Part shown: positions 26,559-34,915 of the stretch, piece after piece
Numbering within the stretch: position 1 is the stretch's first letter
Layout of the letters: the number at the start of each line of letters is the position of its first letter
Source of the DNA: Flavobacterium gyeonganense
GTDB taxonomy: Bacteria > Bacteroidota > Bacteroidia > Flavobacteriales > Flavobacteriaceae
Reading direction: 5' to 3'
Length of the DNA: 64,000 nucleotides
Assembly: GCF_029625295.1 (NCBI RefSeq)
Contig: NZ_CP121112.1
Span: 4,030,001-4,094,000, forward strand
Translations under genes and position numbers: made by a program
Notes under the pieces: model-generated
What the model saw: the letters and a program-made list of their open reading frames with translations, nothing else
What the model was told of the DNA's origin: nothing
The model's database searches: none

Positions 26559-27890
26559 ATGAAAACTAAAAATATATTTAAGTATTTTATGCTTCTAGTC
26601 CTGACTTTGCAACTAAATAGTTGTGTCAGTACAGAGGCTGAACAAAAATTTGAGGAAACACCAACTGAACGTTTAAATAAACAAAGAAGCGAACTAAGTA
26701 ATTTATTACTTTCCTCTGAAAATGGATGGAAAGCTGTATATTATACTGACGATAGCCAATTAGGTGGATTTACACACTTATTTAAATTTTTACCAAATGG
26801 AAAAGTAGACATGGCTTCTGATTTTGATTCTGATACAGAAATTTATAATAGCCAGTATGAAATTCAGTTAGGTAGTACAGTAAGTCTGGTTTTTACGACA
26901 AAAAACAAAATTCATTTATTATCAGATTCGAATAATTCGCCTCTTGCTGCAGGTAAAGGCTTCTTAGGTGATTTTCAGTTTTTATATTATGGACAAGAAA
27001 ATGGTGACATTGTTTTTAGAACAAATAGGACTGTTAAAGAAGTTCGTTTTGTAAAAGCAACTGCTCAGGATTGGACTGATTTAAAGAAAAATACTGTCAT
27101 AAATGCTAATATGACAGGAGATATTAATAGTCCGTTGTTTAGAATACTTGAAACTACTAATGGAGGTTCAGTAAAAAAATACGAGTTTAGTTTTAATTCT
27201 GTAACGAGATTTGGATCAGCTATTCCATTAGAAGCAGAAAATTCAGAAACACTTAAAGCAGCTATTGCTTACACTCCTACAGGAATAACTGTAAAACCCG
27301 CTGTAGTTGTAGGAAATCAGAGTTTAACAGATTTTACTTATAATGCAATTGATAAGACTTTTGTAGCTACAGGAACAAACGGAGTCTCTGCATCTATTAA
27401 ATTTACAAATGCACCACCAAGGTTAACAGATGATTATAAAATATTCTTAGAGGGTGGTCCTCAAATTACAATAGGCTATATAGCTGCCAACTTAGCTACA
27501 GCCGCTACAAACTCGCCATATGCTAAATCAATTTTAGATAAGGTGAATGCTACTCTGGCTGCTAATCAAAAACTTGCGAGAGTTCAGATAGCATTTAACG
27601 ATCCGTTAAATGGTAATTATATTGCTTATACATTTAATGGGGGAAAAGCACCTATCTATCATTTCTTTACCACGACTGAAGACCCTGTAAATAAAACCAT
27701 TATTTTAACTGATGATGGTTGGATTGGAACTCCGGCAGCAAGGGCATTTTTGAAAATTTTAGATGATGAAATAACAAACCCTAAAGGATTATATCTTAAA
27801 AAAGAGAGTTTTACAATTTTCTATACCAATGTAATTTATACTTATGCAAGTGCTTCAACCCCTTTTAGATTGACAAATTACAGATTTTAA
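26559..27890 (+). CDS. DUF4302-type lipoprotein
   Basis: 443 residues with a lipoprotein signal (LTLQLNSCVS, C22). The N-terminal part reads RLNKQRSELSNLLLSSENGW then KAVYYTDD, the pattern I associate with DUF4302 proteins, which are regularly encoded after SusCD and a zinc metallohydrolase. Two related beta-rich halves may be present (repeat of LGGFTHLFKFLPNG-like and YIAYTFNGGKAPIYHFF-like segments). It is probably surface-exposed and binds the ligand of this uptake locus. It is the last gene of the unit; a terminator follows 28 bases later. Confidence 0.8.
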   Translation: MKTKNIFKYFMLLVLTLQLNSCVSTEAEQKFEETPTERLNKQRSELSNLLLSSENGWKAVYYTDDSQLGGFTHLFKFLPNGKVDMASDFDSDTEIYNSQYEIQLGSTVSLVFTTKNKIHLLSDSNNSPLAAGKGFLGDFQFLYYGQENGDIVFRTNRTVKEVRFVKATAQDWTDLKKNTVINANMTGDINSPLFRILETTNGGSVKKYEFSFNSVTRFGSAIPLEAENSETLKAAIAYTPTGITVKPAVVVGNQSLTDFTYNAIDKTFVATGTNGVSASIKFTNAPPRLTDDYKIFLEGGPQITIGYIAANLATAATNSPYAKSILDKVNATLAANQKLARVQIAFNDPLNGNYIAYTFNGGKAPIYHFFTTTEDPVNKTIILTDDGWIGTPAARAFLKILDDEITNPKGLYLKKESFTIFYTNVIYTYASASTPFRLTNYRF

Positions 27891-27918
27891 TAACTTTATT
27901 TCATAGTATTTAAATATT

Positions 27919-27945
27919 AAGCGGTTCAATGGAGCCGCTTTTTTT
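27919..27945 (+). terminator. Terminator of the SusCD locus
   Basis: AAGCGGTTC (27919-27927) and GAGCCGCTT (27932-27940) pair over 9 bp with one G-U pair, loop of 4, followed by five more T. Confidence 0.8.
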
Positions 27946-28028
27946 GATTTAATACTTTTAGGTTTTTTATCTTTGGCAATCTTTAAACGTTATTACAATT
28001 GTTATTTTTTTAAAAAAAGGAATTGTCC

Positions 28029-28036
28029 TATATTTG
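28029..28036 (+). promoter_or_regulatory. -7 element in front of the structured RNA
   Basis: TATATTTG matches TAnnTTTG; the predicted transcription start near 28043 falls about 7 bases before the structured RNA at 28050. A TTG at 27999-28001 is 27 bases upstream, longer than the usual 17-23. Confidence 0.45.
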
Positions 28037-28049
28037 ACAAGTCGTTTTT

Positions 28050-28124
28050 AGCCCTGATAGAAGTGGAAATCCTTTTGTGTTTTTCTTTAAAACAGAAAAG
28101 ATTGCAACGGATAGCAGGATTAGC
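28050..28124 (+). ncRNA. Structured RNA, Flavo-1-like, copy 1
   Basis: The segment begins AGCCCTGATAGAAGTGG and ends AACGGATAGCAGGATTAGCT. Between them CTTTTGTGTTTT (28072-28083) pairs with AAAACAGAAAAG (28089-28100), one mismatch, loop of 5. The ends can pair (CCTG with CAGG, AGC with GCT). From memory this layout matches the Flavo-1 RNA motif of Bacteroidota; I cannot run a covariance search. A second copy lies at 38019-38097 on the other strand with the same flanks but an unrelated hairpin. It is preceded by a -7 element and followed 30 bases later by fabG, so it is either a free RNA or the fabG leader. Confidence 0.6.
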
Positions 28125-28154
28125 TACAAATAATTATTAAAATTAATTTTGATT

Positions 28155-28901
28155 ATGAAATTACTAGAAGGAAAAGTAGCCATCATTACAGGCGCGAGCC
28201 GCGGAATTGGTAAAGGAATTGCCGAAGTTTTTGCTAAACATGGTGCCAATGTCGCCTTTACATACAGTTCATCTGTAGAATCAGCTCAGGCTCTGGAAGC
28301 AGAATTGAACGGTTTGGGAGTAAAAGCAAAAGGATACCAGTCGAATGCAGCGGATTTTAATGAAGCGCAGACTTTTGTTGACGCTGTTTTAGCAGATTTT
28401 GGAACAGTTGATATTTTGATTAACAATGCCGGTATTACAAAAGATAACCTTTTGATGCGTATGTCTGAAGCTGATTTTGATCAGGTTATAGATGTCAATC
28501 TGAAATCGGTTTTTAATATGACTAAAGCAATTCAGAAAACTTTTTTGAAACAGCGTTCAGGTTCTATCGTTAATATTAGTTCTGTGGTTGGGGTTTCAGG
28601 AAATGCGGGACAAACTAACTATGCAGCTTCAAAAGCGGGTGCAATTGGTTTTACAAAATCAGTAGCTTTAGAGCTGGGTTCACGTAATATTCGCTGCAAC
28701 GCAATCGCTCCTGGGTTCATTGAAACCGAAATGACGGCAAAATTACCGGAAGATGTAGTAAAAGGATGGAGAGACGGAATTCCGTTGAAACGTGGCGGAA
28801 CTACTGAAGATGTTGCCAATGCATGTCTTTACCTGGCTTCAGATTTGAGTGCTTATGTTACGGGACAGGTACTTAATGTTTGCGGAGGAATGCTTACTTA
28901 A
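28155..28901 (+). CDS. fabG: 3-oxoacyl-ACP reductase
   Basis: NADPH-dependent reductase of the fatty-acid elongation cycle, a classical short-chain dehydrogenase of 248 residues. It shows the cofactor motif TGASRGIGKG, the NNAG motif in INNAGIT, the catalytic set S-Y-K in NISSVVG then YAASKAG, and the C-terminus YVTGQVLNVCGGM typical of FabG. The start is the ATG at 28155; a TTG at 28149 would add two residues. It sits outside a fab cluster. The structured RNA immediately upstream may be part of its leader. Confidence 0.93.
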   Translation: MKLLEGKVAIITGASRGIGKGIAEVFAKHGANVAFTYSSSVESAQALEAELNGLGVKAKGYQSNAADFNEAQTFVDAVLADFGTVDILINNAGITKDNLLMRMSEADFDQVIDVNLKSVFNMTKAIQKTFLKQRSGSIVNISSVVGVSGNAGQTNYAASKAGAIGFTKSVALELGSRNIRCNAIAPGFIETEMTAKLPEDVVKGWRDGIPLKRGGTTEDVANACLYLASDLSAYVTGQVLNVCGGMLT

Positions 28902-28980
28902 ATAAGTTGATTGTTGATGGTTTGTTGTTATTGTCCAGAACCAAAAACTATAAACTAACAACTATAAACTAAATATATAT

Positions 28981-31008
28981 ATGACTACAAACACGATTCT
29001 ATTATTATTACTTTCTTTAGTAATAGCTGGTGGATTGTCGTATTTTCAATATTTTTACAAAGCCAAAAACCATTCGAATGTGAATGTGTTTTTGGCTTTT
29101 TTGCGTTTTTTAGCAATTTTCGGATTATTGATTTTACTGATTAATCCTGTTATGACGAAAAATTCGCTTCAGGTTACCAAAACGCCTTTGGCCATTGCGG
29201 TAGATAATTCGAGTTCTATAACAGCTTTAAAATCGGATAAAAAAGTTACCGAATTATATCAAAAACTGATTTCGAATGCGGCTCTACAGGACAAATTTGA
29301 AATCCAGTCTTATCAGTTTGATGCTGATTTTAAGCCTTCGGACAAGTTTGATTTTAAAGGAAAACAGACTAATTTGGATGAGGTTGCTAAAAATTTAAAA
29401 AGCATCAATAAAAACCTGATTTACCCAACGGTTATCATCACCGACGGAAATCAGACTACAGGAAACGATTATGTATATCGTTTTGATCCTGTTAATAAAG
29501 TTTATCCTTTGGTTGTGGGAGATACAACCACTTTTTTTGATTTAAAAATCAATCAGTTAAACGTAAATAAATACGCTTTTCATAAAAATAAATTCCCAGT
29601 TGAAGTATTTTTGCAATATGCAGGGACTAAAGCTGTAAACGCCGATTTTACAATTTCACAAGGAAATTCAGTTGTAGCCAGAGAGAAAGTTTCTTTCTCT
29701 CCTTCTAAAAAAACAGCTTCTATAAATGTATTACTTCCTGCTGATAAAGTTGGACTGCAGATTTTCATGGCAAATGTTTCTTCTAACGTAAAAGAGAAAA
29801 ACAGCTACAACAACATCAAAAACTTTGCAGTTGAAATAATTGATCAAAAATCCACTATTGCAATAGTTTCTACTATAAATCATCCTGATATAGGAGCTTT
29901 GAAACGTTCAATCGAAACAAACGCGCAACGAAAAGTGATTTTAGCAAAACCAAATGAACTAGATAAGTTAAATGATGTATCAGTTTTGGTTTTGTATCAG
30001 CCAAATAGTGCTTTCAAACCTATTTTTGATAACAATAAACTGGCAGGGACGAATAGTTTTATCATTACTGGAAACAGTACCGACTTTAATTTTCTGAATC
30101 AAAAACAGAATAATCTGGTTTTTAAAATGAGTGGTCAGAGAGAAGATTATTTAAGCGAATTTCAGTCGCAGTTCAATTTGTTTGCGATTGAAAACATTGG
30201 TTTTGAAAATTTTCCGCCATTGCAGAACCTATTCGGAAGCATTACAACGAGCGGAAATGTATCGGTTTTGCTTTCGTCTAAAATCAGAAACGTTTCTACC
30301 AATGCGCCTTTATTGGCTTTCGCCGAAAATCAGGGCAGACGAACCGCTTTTCTCTTAGGGGAAAACAGCTGGAAATGGCGTTTGCAAAGTCATATTGACA
30401 ATCAGTCGTTTGCAAAGTATGATGTTTTTACAGATAAAATAATTCAATTTCTGGCTTCCTCGGCTTCCAGAAAATCATTGGTGGTAACGCACGAAAGTTT
30501 TTATAATTCGGGAGAAGCGATTGTGATCAACGCGCAATACTTCAATAAAAACTATGAGTTTGACGAAAAAGCCAGATTAACAATCTCAGTTACAAATGCC
30601 AAAACCAAGCAAAGCAAAAATTACGATTTGCTTAAAGGAAATAACTCTTTCTCGGCAAACCTAGACGGTCTGGCTGCCGGAAAATATAGTTTCACCGTAA
30701 AAGAATTAAACAGTAATACGGTTTATTCCAGCCGTTTTGAGATTTTGGATTTTGATATCGAAAAACAATTTGTTAATCCGGATGTTCAAAAACTTGAACA
30801 ACTGGCGTTGCAGACCAATGGAAAAGCCTTTTTCGAAAACCAGAGTGATGATTTGATTCAGACGCTTTTAGAAAATAAGGAATACAAATCAATTGAAAAA
30901 AACATTTCGACCAAAACTCCTTTAATTGACTGGGTTTGGTTGTTGGTTTTAATTGCTGCTGTATTGACTACGGAATGGTTTGTCAGGAAGTATAATGGTC
31001 TTTTATAA
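28981..31008 (+). CDS. VWA-like membrane protein of unknown function
   Basis: 675 residues. Two membrane helices at the N-terminus (about 5-25 and 38-58) and one at the C-terminus (about 650-667). Between them is a periplasmic part that starts with a metal-ion-dependent adhesion-site pattern, AVDNSSSI (DxSxS), consistent with a von Willebrand A fold, then beta-rich segments. The layout resembles the Bacteroidota membrane proteins with an extracytoplasmic VWA-like domain that precede or follow BatA-type genes, but no MoxR or Bat genes are adjacent here. The precise role is unknown. Confidence 0.75.
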   Translation: MTTNTILLLLLSLVIAGGLSYFQYFYKAKNHSNVNVFLAFLRFLAIFGLLILLINPVMTKNSLQVTKTPLAIAVDNSSSITALKSDKKVTELYQKLISNAALQDKFEIQSYQFDADFKPSDKFDFKGKQTNLDEVAKNLKSINKNLIYPTVIITDGNQTTGNDYVYRFDPVNKVYPLVVGDTTTFFDLKINQLNVNKYAFHKNKFPVEVFLQYAGTKAVNADFTISQGNSVVAREKVSFSPSKKTASINVLLPADKVGLQIFMANVSSNVKEKNSYNNIKNFAVEIIDQKSTIAIVSTINHPDIGALKRSIETNAQRKVILAKPNELDKLNDVSVLVLYQPNSAFKPIFDNNKLAGTNSFIITGNSTDFNFLNQKQNNLVFKMSGQREDYLSEFQSQFNLFAIENIGFENFPPLQNLFGSITTSGNVSVLLSSKIRNVSTNAPLLAFAENQGRRTAFLLGENSWKWRLQSHIDNQSFAKYDVFTDKIIQFLASSASRKSLVVTHESFYNSGEAIVINAQYFNKNYEFDEKARLTISVTNAKTKQSKNYDLLKGNNSFSANLDGLAAGKYSFTVKELNSNTVYSSRFEILDFDIEKQFVNPDVQKLEQLALQTNGKAFFENQSDDLIQTLLENKEYKSIEKNISTKTPLIDWVWLLVLIAAVLTTEWFVRKYNGLL

Positions 31009-31041
31009 TTCTTTGAATAGTATAAAATCAAATTTCGTCCT

Positions 31042-31830
31042 ATGACTAATTTTTCCAAAAATAATAATCAAGAAGAAGATATTGTTTTTAATAAATTTAA
31101 AAATAAACTGGAAATCAATGGTTTGAACATTGGGTCCATTGATGAAGATGGATTTATCAATGTGAAAATTGGGGAATCTGATCTGAAAATTAGCTTAGAA
31201 AATGCTAGGCGAAATTATGAAAGAGATTCTGATGAAAGTCATATTGATGAATTAGTTGATGTAATTGTATCACATTCATTAAAAAATGAGGATTGGGAGA
31301 ATGTAAAGGATAAAATATATATTCAATTCATCCCAAATGATTTTGATTTCGAAAACATGCTAAATGAAAAAGTTACTAATGAATTTAGTAAAGTCTTCGT
31401 ACTTAATATAAATAATGGTTTTTCATTTATAACTAAAGAAGAATTATCCGATTGGAAAAAAGATCTTAACGAATTAGAAAAACAAGCCGATTTTAATTTA
31501 GGAAAGCTATTAGATAAAGTAAAGATAGAATTTGAAGATATAGATAATCATAAACTTGGAATGATTAATATCCAAGAAGTGTCACTTAAAAGCTCCTGCC
31601 TTTTTTCTTCAAAAATAAAAACTTTAGTTCAAAATAATATTGGTTTTCCATTTTATGCTGTTATTCCTGTAAGAGATTTTTGTTATATTTTTGCCGAAGA
31701 AGATTTTGAATATTTCTCTCAACGTCTTGGTTCTGTTGTTCTTGACGAATACAATAATTCAGGATATCCAATTACAACTGAAATATTAAGATTTTCTGAA
31801 GTTGGAGTTGAAGCAATAGGTAAATATTAA
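31042..31830 (+). CDS. Cytoplasmic protein of unknown function, possibly DUF1444-like
   Basis: 262 residues, no signal peptide or membrane helix. The second half, with GFPFYAVIPVRDFCYIFAEE and a final EILRFSEVGVEAIGKY, resembles the YtpQ/DUF1444 family as I remember it; the match is tentative. It starts 33 bases after the VWA-like gene and ends 5 bases before the LysR gene, so it may be transcribed with either. Base composition is more AT-rich than its neighbours. Confidence 0.65.
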   Translation: MTNFSKNNNQEEDIVFNKFKNKLEINGLNIGSIDEDGFINVKIGESDLKISLENARRNYERDSDESHIDELVDVIVSHSLKNEDWENVKDKIYIQFIPNDFDFENMLNEKVTNEFSKVFVLNINNGFSFITKEELSDWKKDLNELEKQADFNLGKLLDKVKIEFEDIDNHKLGMINIQEVSLKSSCLFSSKIKTLVQNNIGFPFYAVIPVRDFCYIFAEEDFEYFSQRLGSVVLDEYNNSGYPITTEILRFSEVGVEAIGKY

Positions 31831-31835
31831 TAATA

Positions 31836-32732
31836 ATGGACTTCAGGCTAAAAGTTTTCTACACCGTTGCACTCCGCCTTAATTTTACTAAAGCGGCAAC
31901 AGAATTATACATTACTCAGCCGGCCGTTTCAAAACACATACAAGAACTCGAAGAAACCTATAAAACCAAGCTTTTTGAACGAAACGGTTCTAAAATTGCC
32001 TTGACTCCGGCAGGAAAAATCCTTTTGCAACATACCAAAAACATCTTCGAAATCTATCGTGAAATCGACTTTGATATGAGTTCGTTTCGTAACGAGCGTC
32101 AGGGATTACTGCGATTGGGTTCAAGCACCACCATTTCGCAATATATTATTTCACCGGTTTTGGCAAGATTTCACCAAAAACAGCAGGATATAAAAGTCAA
32201 TCTACTGAACGGAAATACCGAGCAAATTGAAAACGCCTTAATCAACAAGGAAATTGAAATCGGAATTGTAGAAGGACAATCTAAAAATCAGTCCATTAAA
32301 TATGTTCCGTTTATAAAAGACGAATTGGTTTTGGTTTGTAATACTCAGAATTCTTTTGTAAAGCAAAATGAAATTTCATTGGAAGATTTAAAGTCAATGA
32401 AATTCATTACCCGCGAACGTGGTTCCGGAACACTTGAAGTTATAGAGTATGCTTTGAAACAAGTTGGTTTAAAATTATCCGATCTGCAAATCGAAATGCA
32501 GTTAGGTAATACAGAAAGTATCAAATCTTATTTATTAAATTCAGACTGTTTTGCTTTTATGTCAATACATGCAGTAGGCAAGGAACTTAAAAATAACGAA
32601 CTGATAGTTTTAGATGTAAAGAATTTAACGATTGAAAGATACTTTTACATTATTACCTTACTCGGAAAATCAGATGCCTTATCGGAACTGTTTATTCAAA
32701 ATATATCTTCTTATTATAACCTGAAGTTATAG
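31836..32732 (+). CDS. LysR-family transcriptional regulator
   Basis: 298 residues. The winged helix-turn-helix is at residues 1-60 (FYTVALRLNFTKAATELYIT then QPAVSKHIQELE), followed by the two-lobed LysR effector domain (about 90-295). It is encoded 74 bases ahead of the YeiH-type exporter gene on the same strand, a pairing also seen for the E. coli YeiE-YeiH genes, so it most likely regulates that transporter in response to a sulfur or anion signal. The effector is inference. LysR genes are more often divergent from their targets; here both point the same way. Confidence 0.9.
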   Translation: MDFRLKVFYTVALRLNFTKAATELYITQPAVSKHIQELEETYKTKLFERNGSKIALTPAGKILLQHTKNIFEIYREIDFDMSSFRNERQGLLRLGSSTTISQYIISPVLARFHQKQQDIKVNLLNGNTEQIENALINKEIEIGIVEGQSKNQSIKYVPFIKDELVLVCNTQNSFVKQNEISLEDLKSMKFITRERGSGTLEVIEYALKQVGLKLSDLQIEMQLGNTESIKSYLLNSDCFAFMSIHAVGKELKNNELIVLDVKNLTIERYFYIITLLGKSDALSELFIQNISSYYNLKL

Positions 32733-32752
32733 CCGATTGCATTTTACGATTG

Positions 32753-32816
32753 GTGTTTTCAAAATAAAGGGCAGAACTTTGCAGGGTAAATATCAAGTAT
32801 CCTATTTTGAAAACAC
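32753..32816. repeat. 14-bp perfect inverted repeat spanning the yeiH start
   Basis: GTGTTTTCAAAATA (32753-32766) and TATTTTGAAAACAC (32803-32816) are exact reverse complements 36 bases apart. The right arm contains the TTG start codon of the transporter gene (32807). It could be a LysR-site pair, or an RNA stem that hides the start. Confidence 0.75.
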
Positions 32817-33772
32817 AACAACATACAGCGTCTCATTTAGTAGAAGTTAATCTTTTTCTTCAGCAGCTTATTTTTGGAGCAGTAATCATTTTGTGTCTGT
32901 TTTCAGTTATATCACCGCCCATTGCTTTATTATTAGGCGTTCTGATTGTAAATGTTTTTGGAAACCCGTTTTTAGCATTCAATCATAAAGCCATCACTTT
33001 TTTATTGCAGTTTTCTGTAATAGGCTTAGGTTTCGGAATGAATGCTTCATCAGCGATTTCAGCTGGTAAAGAAGGTTTTTTGCTGACAGTCCTGTCTATT
33101 TTCAGCACATTAATTTTTGGTACACTTTTAGGAAAATGGCTTAAAACAGATAAAAAAACTTCTCACTTGATTTCATGTGGAACAGCAATCTGCGGCGGGA
33201 GTGCCATAGCAGCCATTTCGCCAACAATCAAATCAAACGAAAATCAGACTTCAATAGCTTTGGGTGTGATTTTTATTTTAAACTCAGTTGCCTTGTTTGT
33301 GTTTCCATTCATTGGGCATCAGCTTGATTTATCCCAGAAAGATTTTGGATTATGGTGTGCCATTGCCATTCATGACACCAGTTCTGTAGTAGGTGCAGCA
33401 AATAAATACGGTGCCGAAGCTTTGCAGATTGCTACAACCGTAAAACTGGCCAGAGCCTTATGGATTATTCCGATTTCTATTCTGACCGCAATTGTTTTTA
33501 AAAATAAAAACTCAAAAATTAAGATTCCGTACTTTATTGGATTATTTATTTTGGCAATGCTGCTTAATTCATATGTGCCGCAAATAGCCTTTTTTACACC
33601 AAGTATCGTAGGAATTGCCAAAATCGGTTTAACCATTACTTTGTTTTTAATTGGGGCAACTTTGAATAGTAATACTCTAAAATCAGTAGGAGTGAAGCCT
33701 TTGTTGCAAGGTGTTTTCTTGTGGATATTTATTGCGGGACTGGGTTTAATATCTATACTTTATTTGAAATAA
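32807..33772 (+). CDS. YeiH/UPF0324-family putative sulfate exporter
   Basis: 321-residue inner-membrane protein with about ten hydrophobic segments. The family signature is SCGTAICGGSAIAAISPTIK, with AIHDTSSVVGAANKYG in the second half, as in YeiH (UPF0324). Members are described as putative sulfate or anion exporters; the function is weakly established. The start appears to be TTG at 32807 because no ATG or GTG precedes the first membrane segment in frame. The start codon lies in one arm of a perfect inverted repeat. It follows a LysR regulator gene and its end is 2 bases from the convergent gene. Confidence 0.88.
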   Translation: MKTQQHTASHLVEVNLFLQQLIFGAVIILCLFSVISPPIALLLGVLIVNVFGNPFLAFNHKAITFLLQFSVIGLGFGMNASSAISAGKEGFLLTVLSIFSTLIFGTLLGKWLKTDKKTSHLISCGTAICGGSAIAAISPTIKSNENQTSIALGVIFILNSVALFVFPFIGHQLDLSQKDFGLWCAIAIHDTSSVVGAANKYGAEALQIATTVKLARALWIIPISILTAIVFKNKNSKIKIPYFIGLFILAMLLNSYVPQIAFFTPSIVGIAKIGLTITLFLIGATLNSNTLKSVGVKPLLQGVFLWIFIAGLGLISILYLK

Positions 33773-33774
33773 TT

Positions 33775-34733
33775 TTATTTAACATTAGAAAATTTTACAA
33801 CTGGTTTACCAACAATCTTGTACCATTTGCCATCAAACGAAAGTCGTTTTTCAATACTAAAATTAAATTGTTTTTTCGTCTTCACCATTTCGCTTATCTC
33901 CTTTGGCATCTCTACTTCAAAGTCATCTTCGGTGCCTTTGGCCTTTTTATAGAATCCGGTGGTTGTAATGGCAAAATCCCTAAAAACTTTTTCTTACCAT
34001 CATTAACAACTTTGTATGTACTGGACCATTCAGTACTGCCTTCAGTATTATTAGAAAGCCTGTAATCTCCAACTTCCATCAATGTTTGGTATTTCCCGTT
34101 AAAGCCAACAATAAGGTACAAATAGGCATTGTAAGGTCCGCCAGCGCCACCATTGGAATGTATGAGCGAAAATGCATATTGATCTTCTCCAATTTCAACC
34201 AGTTTTAAAGCAGGAATGTGTGAGAAAGCACCAAACGCAGCAATTGCAGGTTGATACGACTTCATTTCCCAGGCATTTCCATTTTTTGCAAATTTGGCTA
34301 ATCCTAAAAGGCCTCCGCTAAAACGCCCTGTCTGTGATCCATCGGCATCATAAACAGAATGATTAAAAACCAACATTTTGAATTGATTTCCTTTTGAATC
34401 TGTATAATTAATTGTGGTATCAAGTCGTGTTGCAACTCCTTCTTTGTAAGGAAATAACGGATCTTCTTCAACGCCATTAACATCGGTGTAGGCTGTAGGT
34501 TTACAAGTATTGCATTTCCAGCTTATAAAAGTGTTATAGGAAGATTTCTTATATAGCTTTCCGGGAAATAATTGTTGCATTGTTTTTATTCCATCTAAAG
34601 TTCCGGTTATTTTTAATGTTCTTTTAGGATTTAGAATAGTATCACTAATGTTTTTTAATTGAACAACATCATCTTGTGCAGTACAAATAAAAGTGAATAC
34701 TAAGAATAGAAATCCGGAATAAATAAGGCGCAT
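33775..34733 (-). CDS. Exported protein of unknown function, frameshifted
   Basis: Signal peptide MRLIYSGFLFLVFTFICTAQ from the ATG at 34731-34733 (a TTG 9 bases upstream is less likely). The frame stops early at 33912 with a proline- and lysine-rich tail (KRPKAPKMTLK). One extra base in the A5/T5 homopolymers at 33982-33992 restores a frame that runs to the TAA at 33775 and reads FRDFAITTTGFYKKAKGTED, ending FDGKWYKIVGKPVVKFSNVK. This looks like real coding sequence, and the corrected stop lies 2 bases from the end of the convergent yeiH gene. The repaired protein would be 319 residues. The family is not recognised; the mature part is beta-rich with a CNTC cysteine pair. Confidence 0.8.
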
Positions 34734-34867
34734 ATATTTCAATTTTAAGGTAAAAATAGTACAAACTTTTTGAAAATCTTTAAAAGATAAATTTTATGCA
34801 TACTTGGTGCTGAATTTTATCTAAAACTGAATATAATTAAATTAACACAATATTAATTAGTATTCTT

Positions 34868-34896
34868 TTGAATTATCTTTAAATGAAATAAATTTG
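34868..34896 (+). promoter_or_regulatory. Predicted promoter of the S1/P1-like nuclease gene
   Basis: TTG at 34868-34870 (in CTTTTG) and TAAATTTG at 34889-34896 are separated by 18 bases, a good fit to the Bacteroidota -33/-7 pattern. The ATG follows 19 bases later. Confidence 0.6.
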
Positions 34897-34915
34897 CAGT
34901 TCAAATAAACTTCAA

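Noticed and set aside
28902..28980. Possible promoter or gene between fabG and the VWA-like gene
   Set aside because: The tract is a low-complexity run of AACTATAAACTAA-type words with no -7 match and no credible reading frame.
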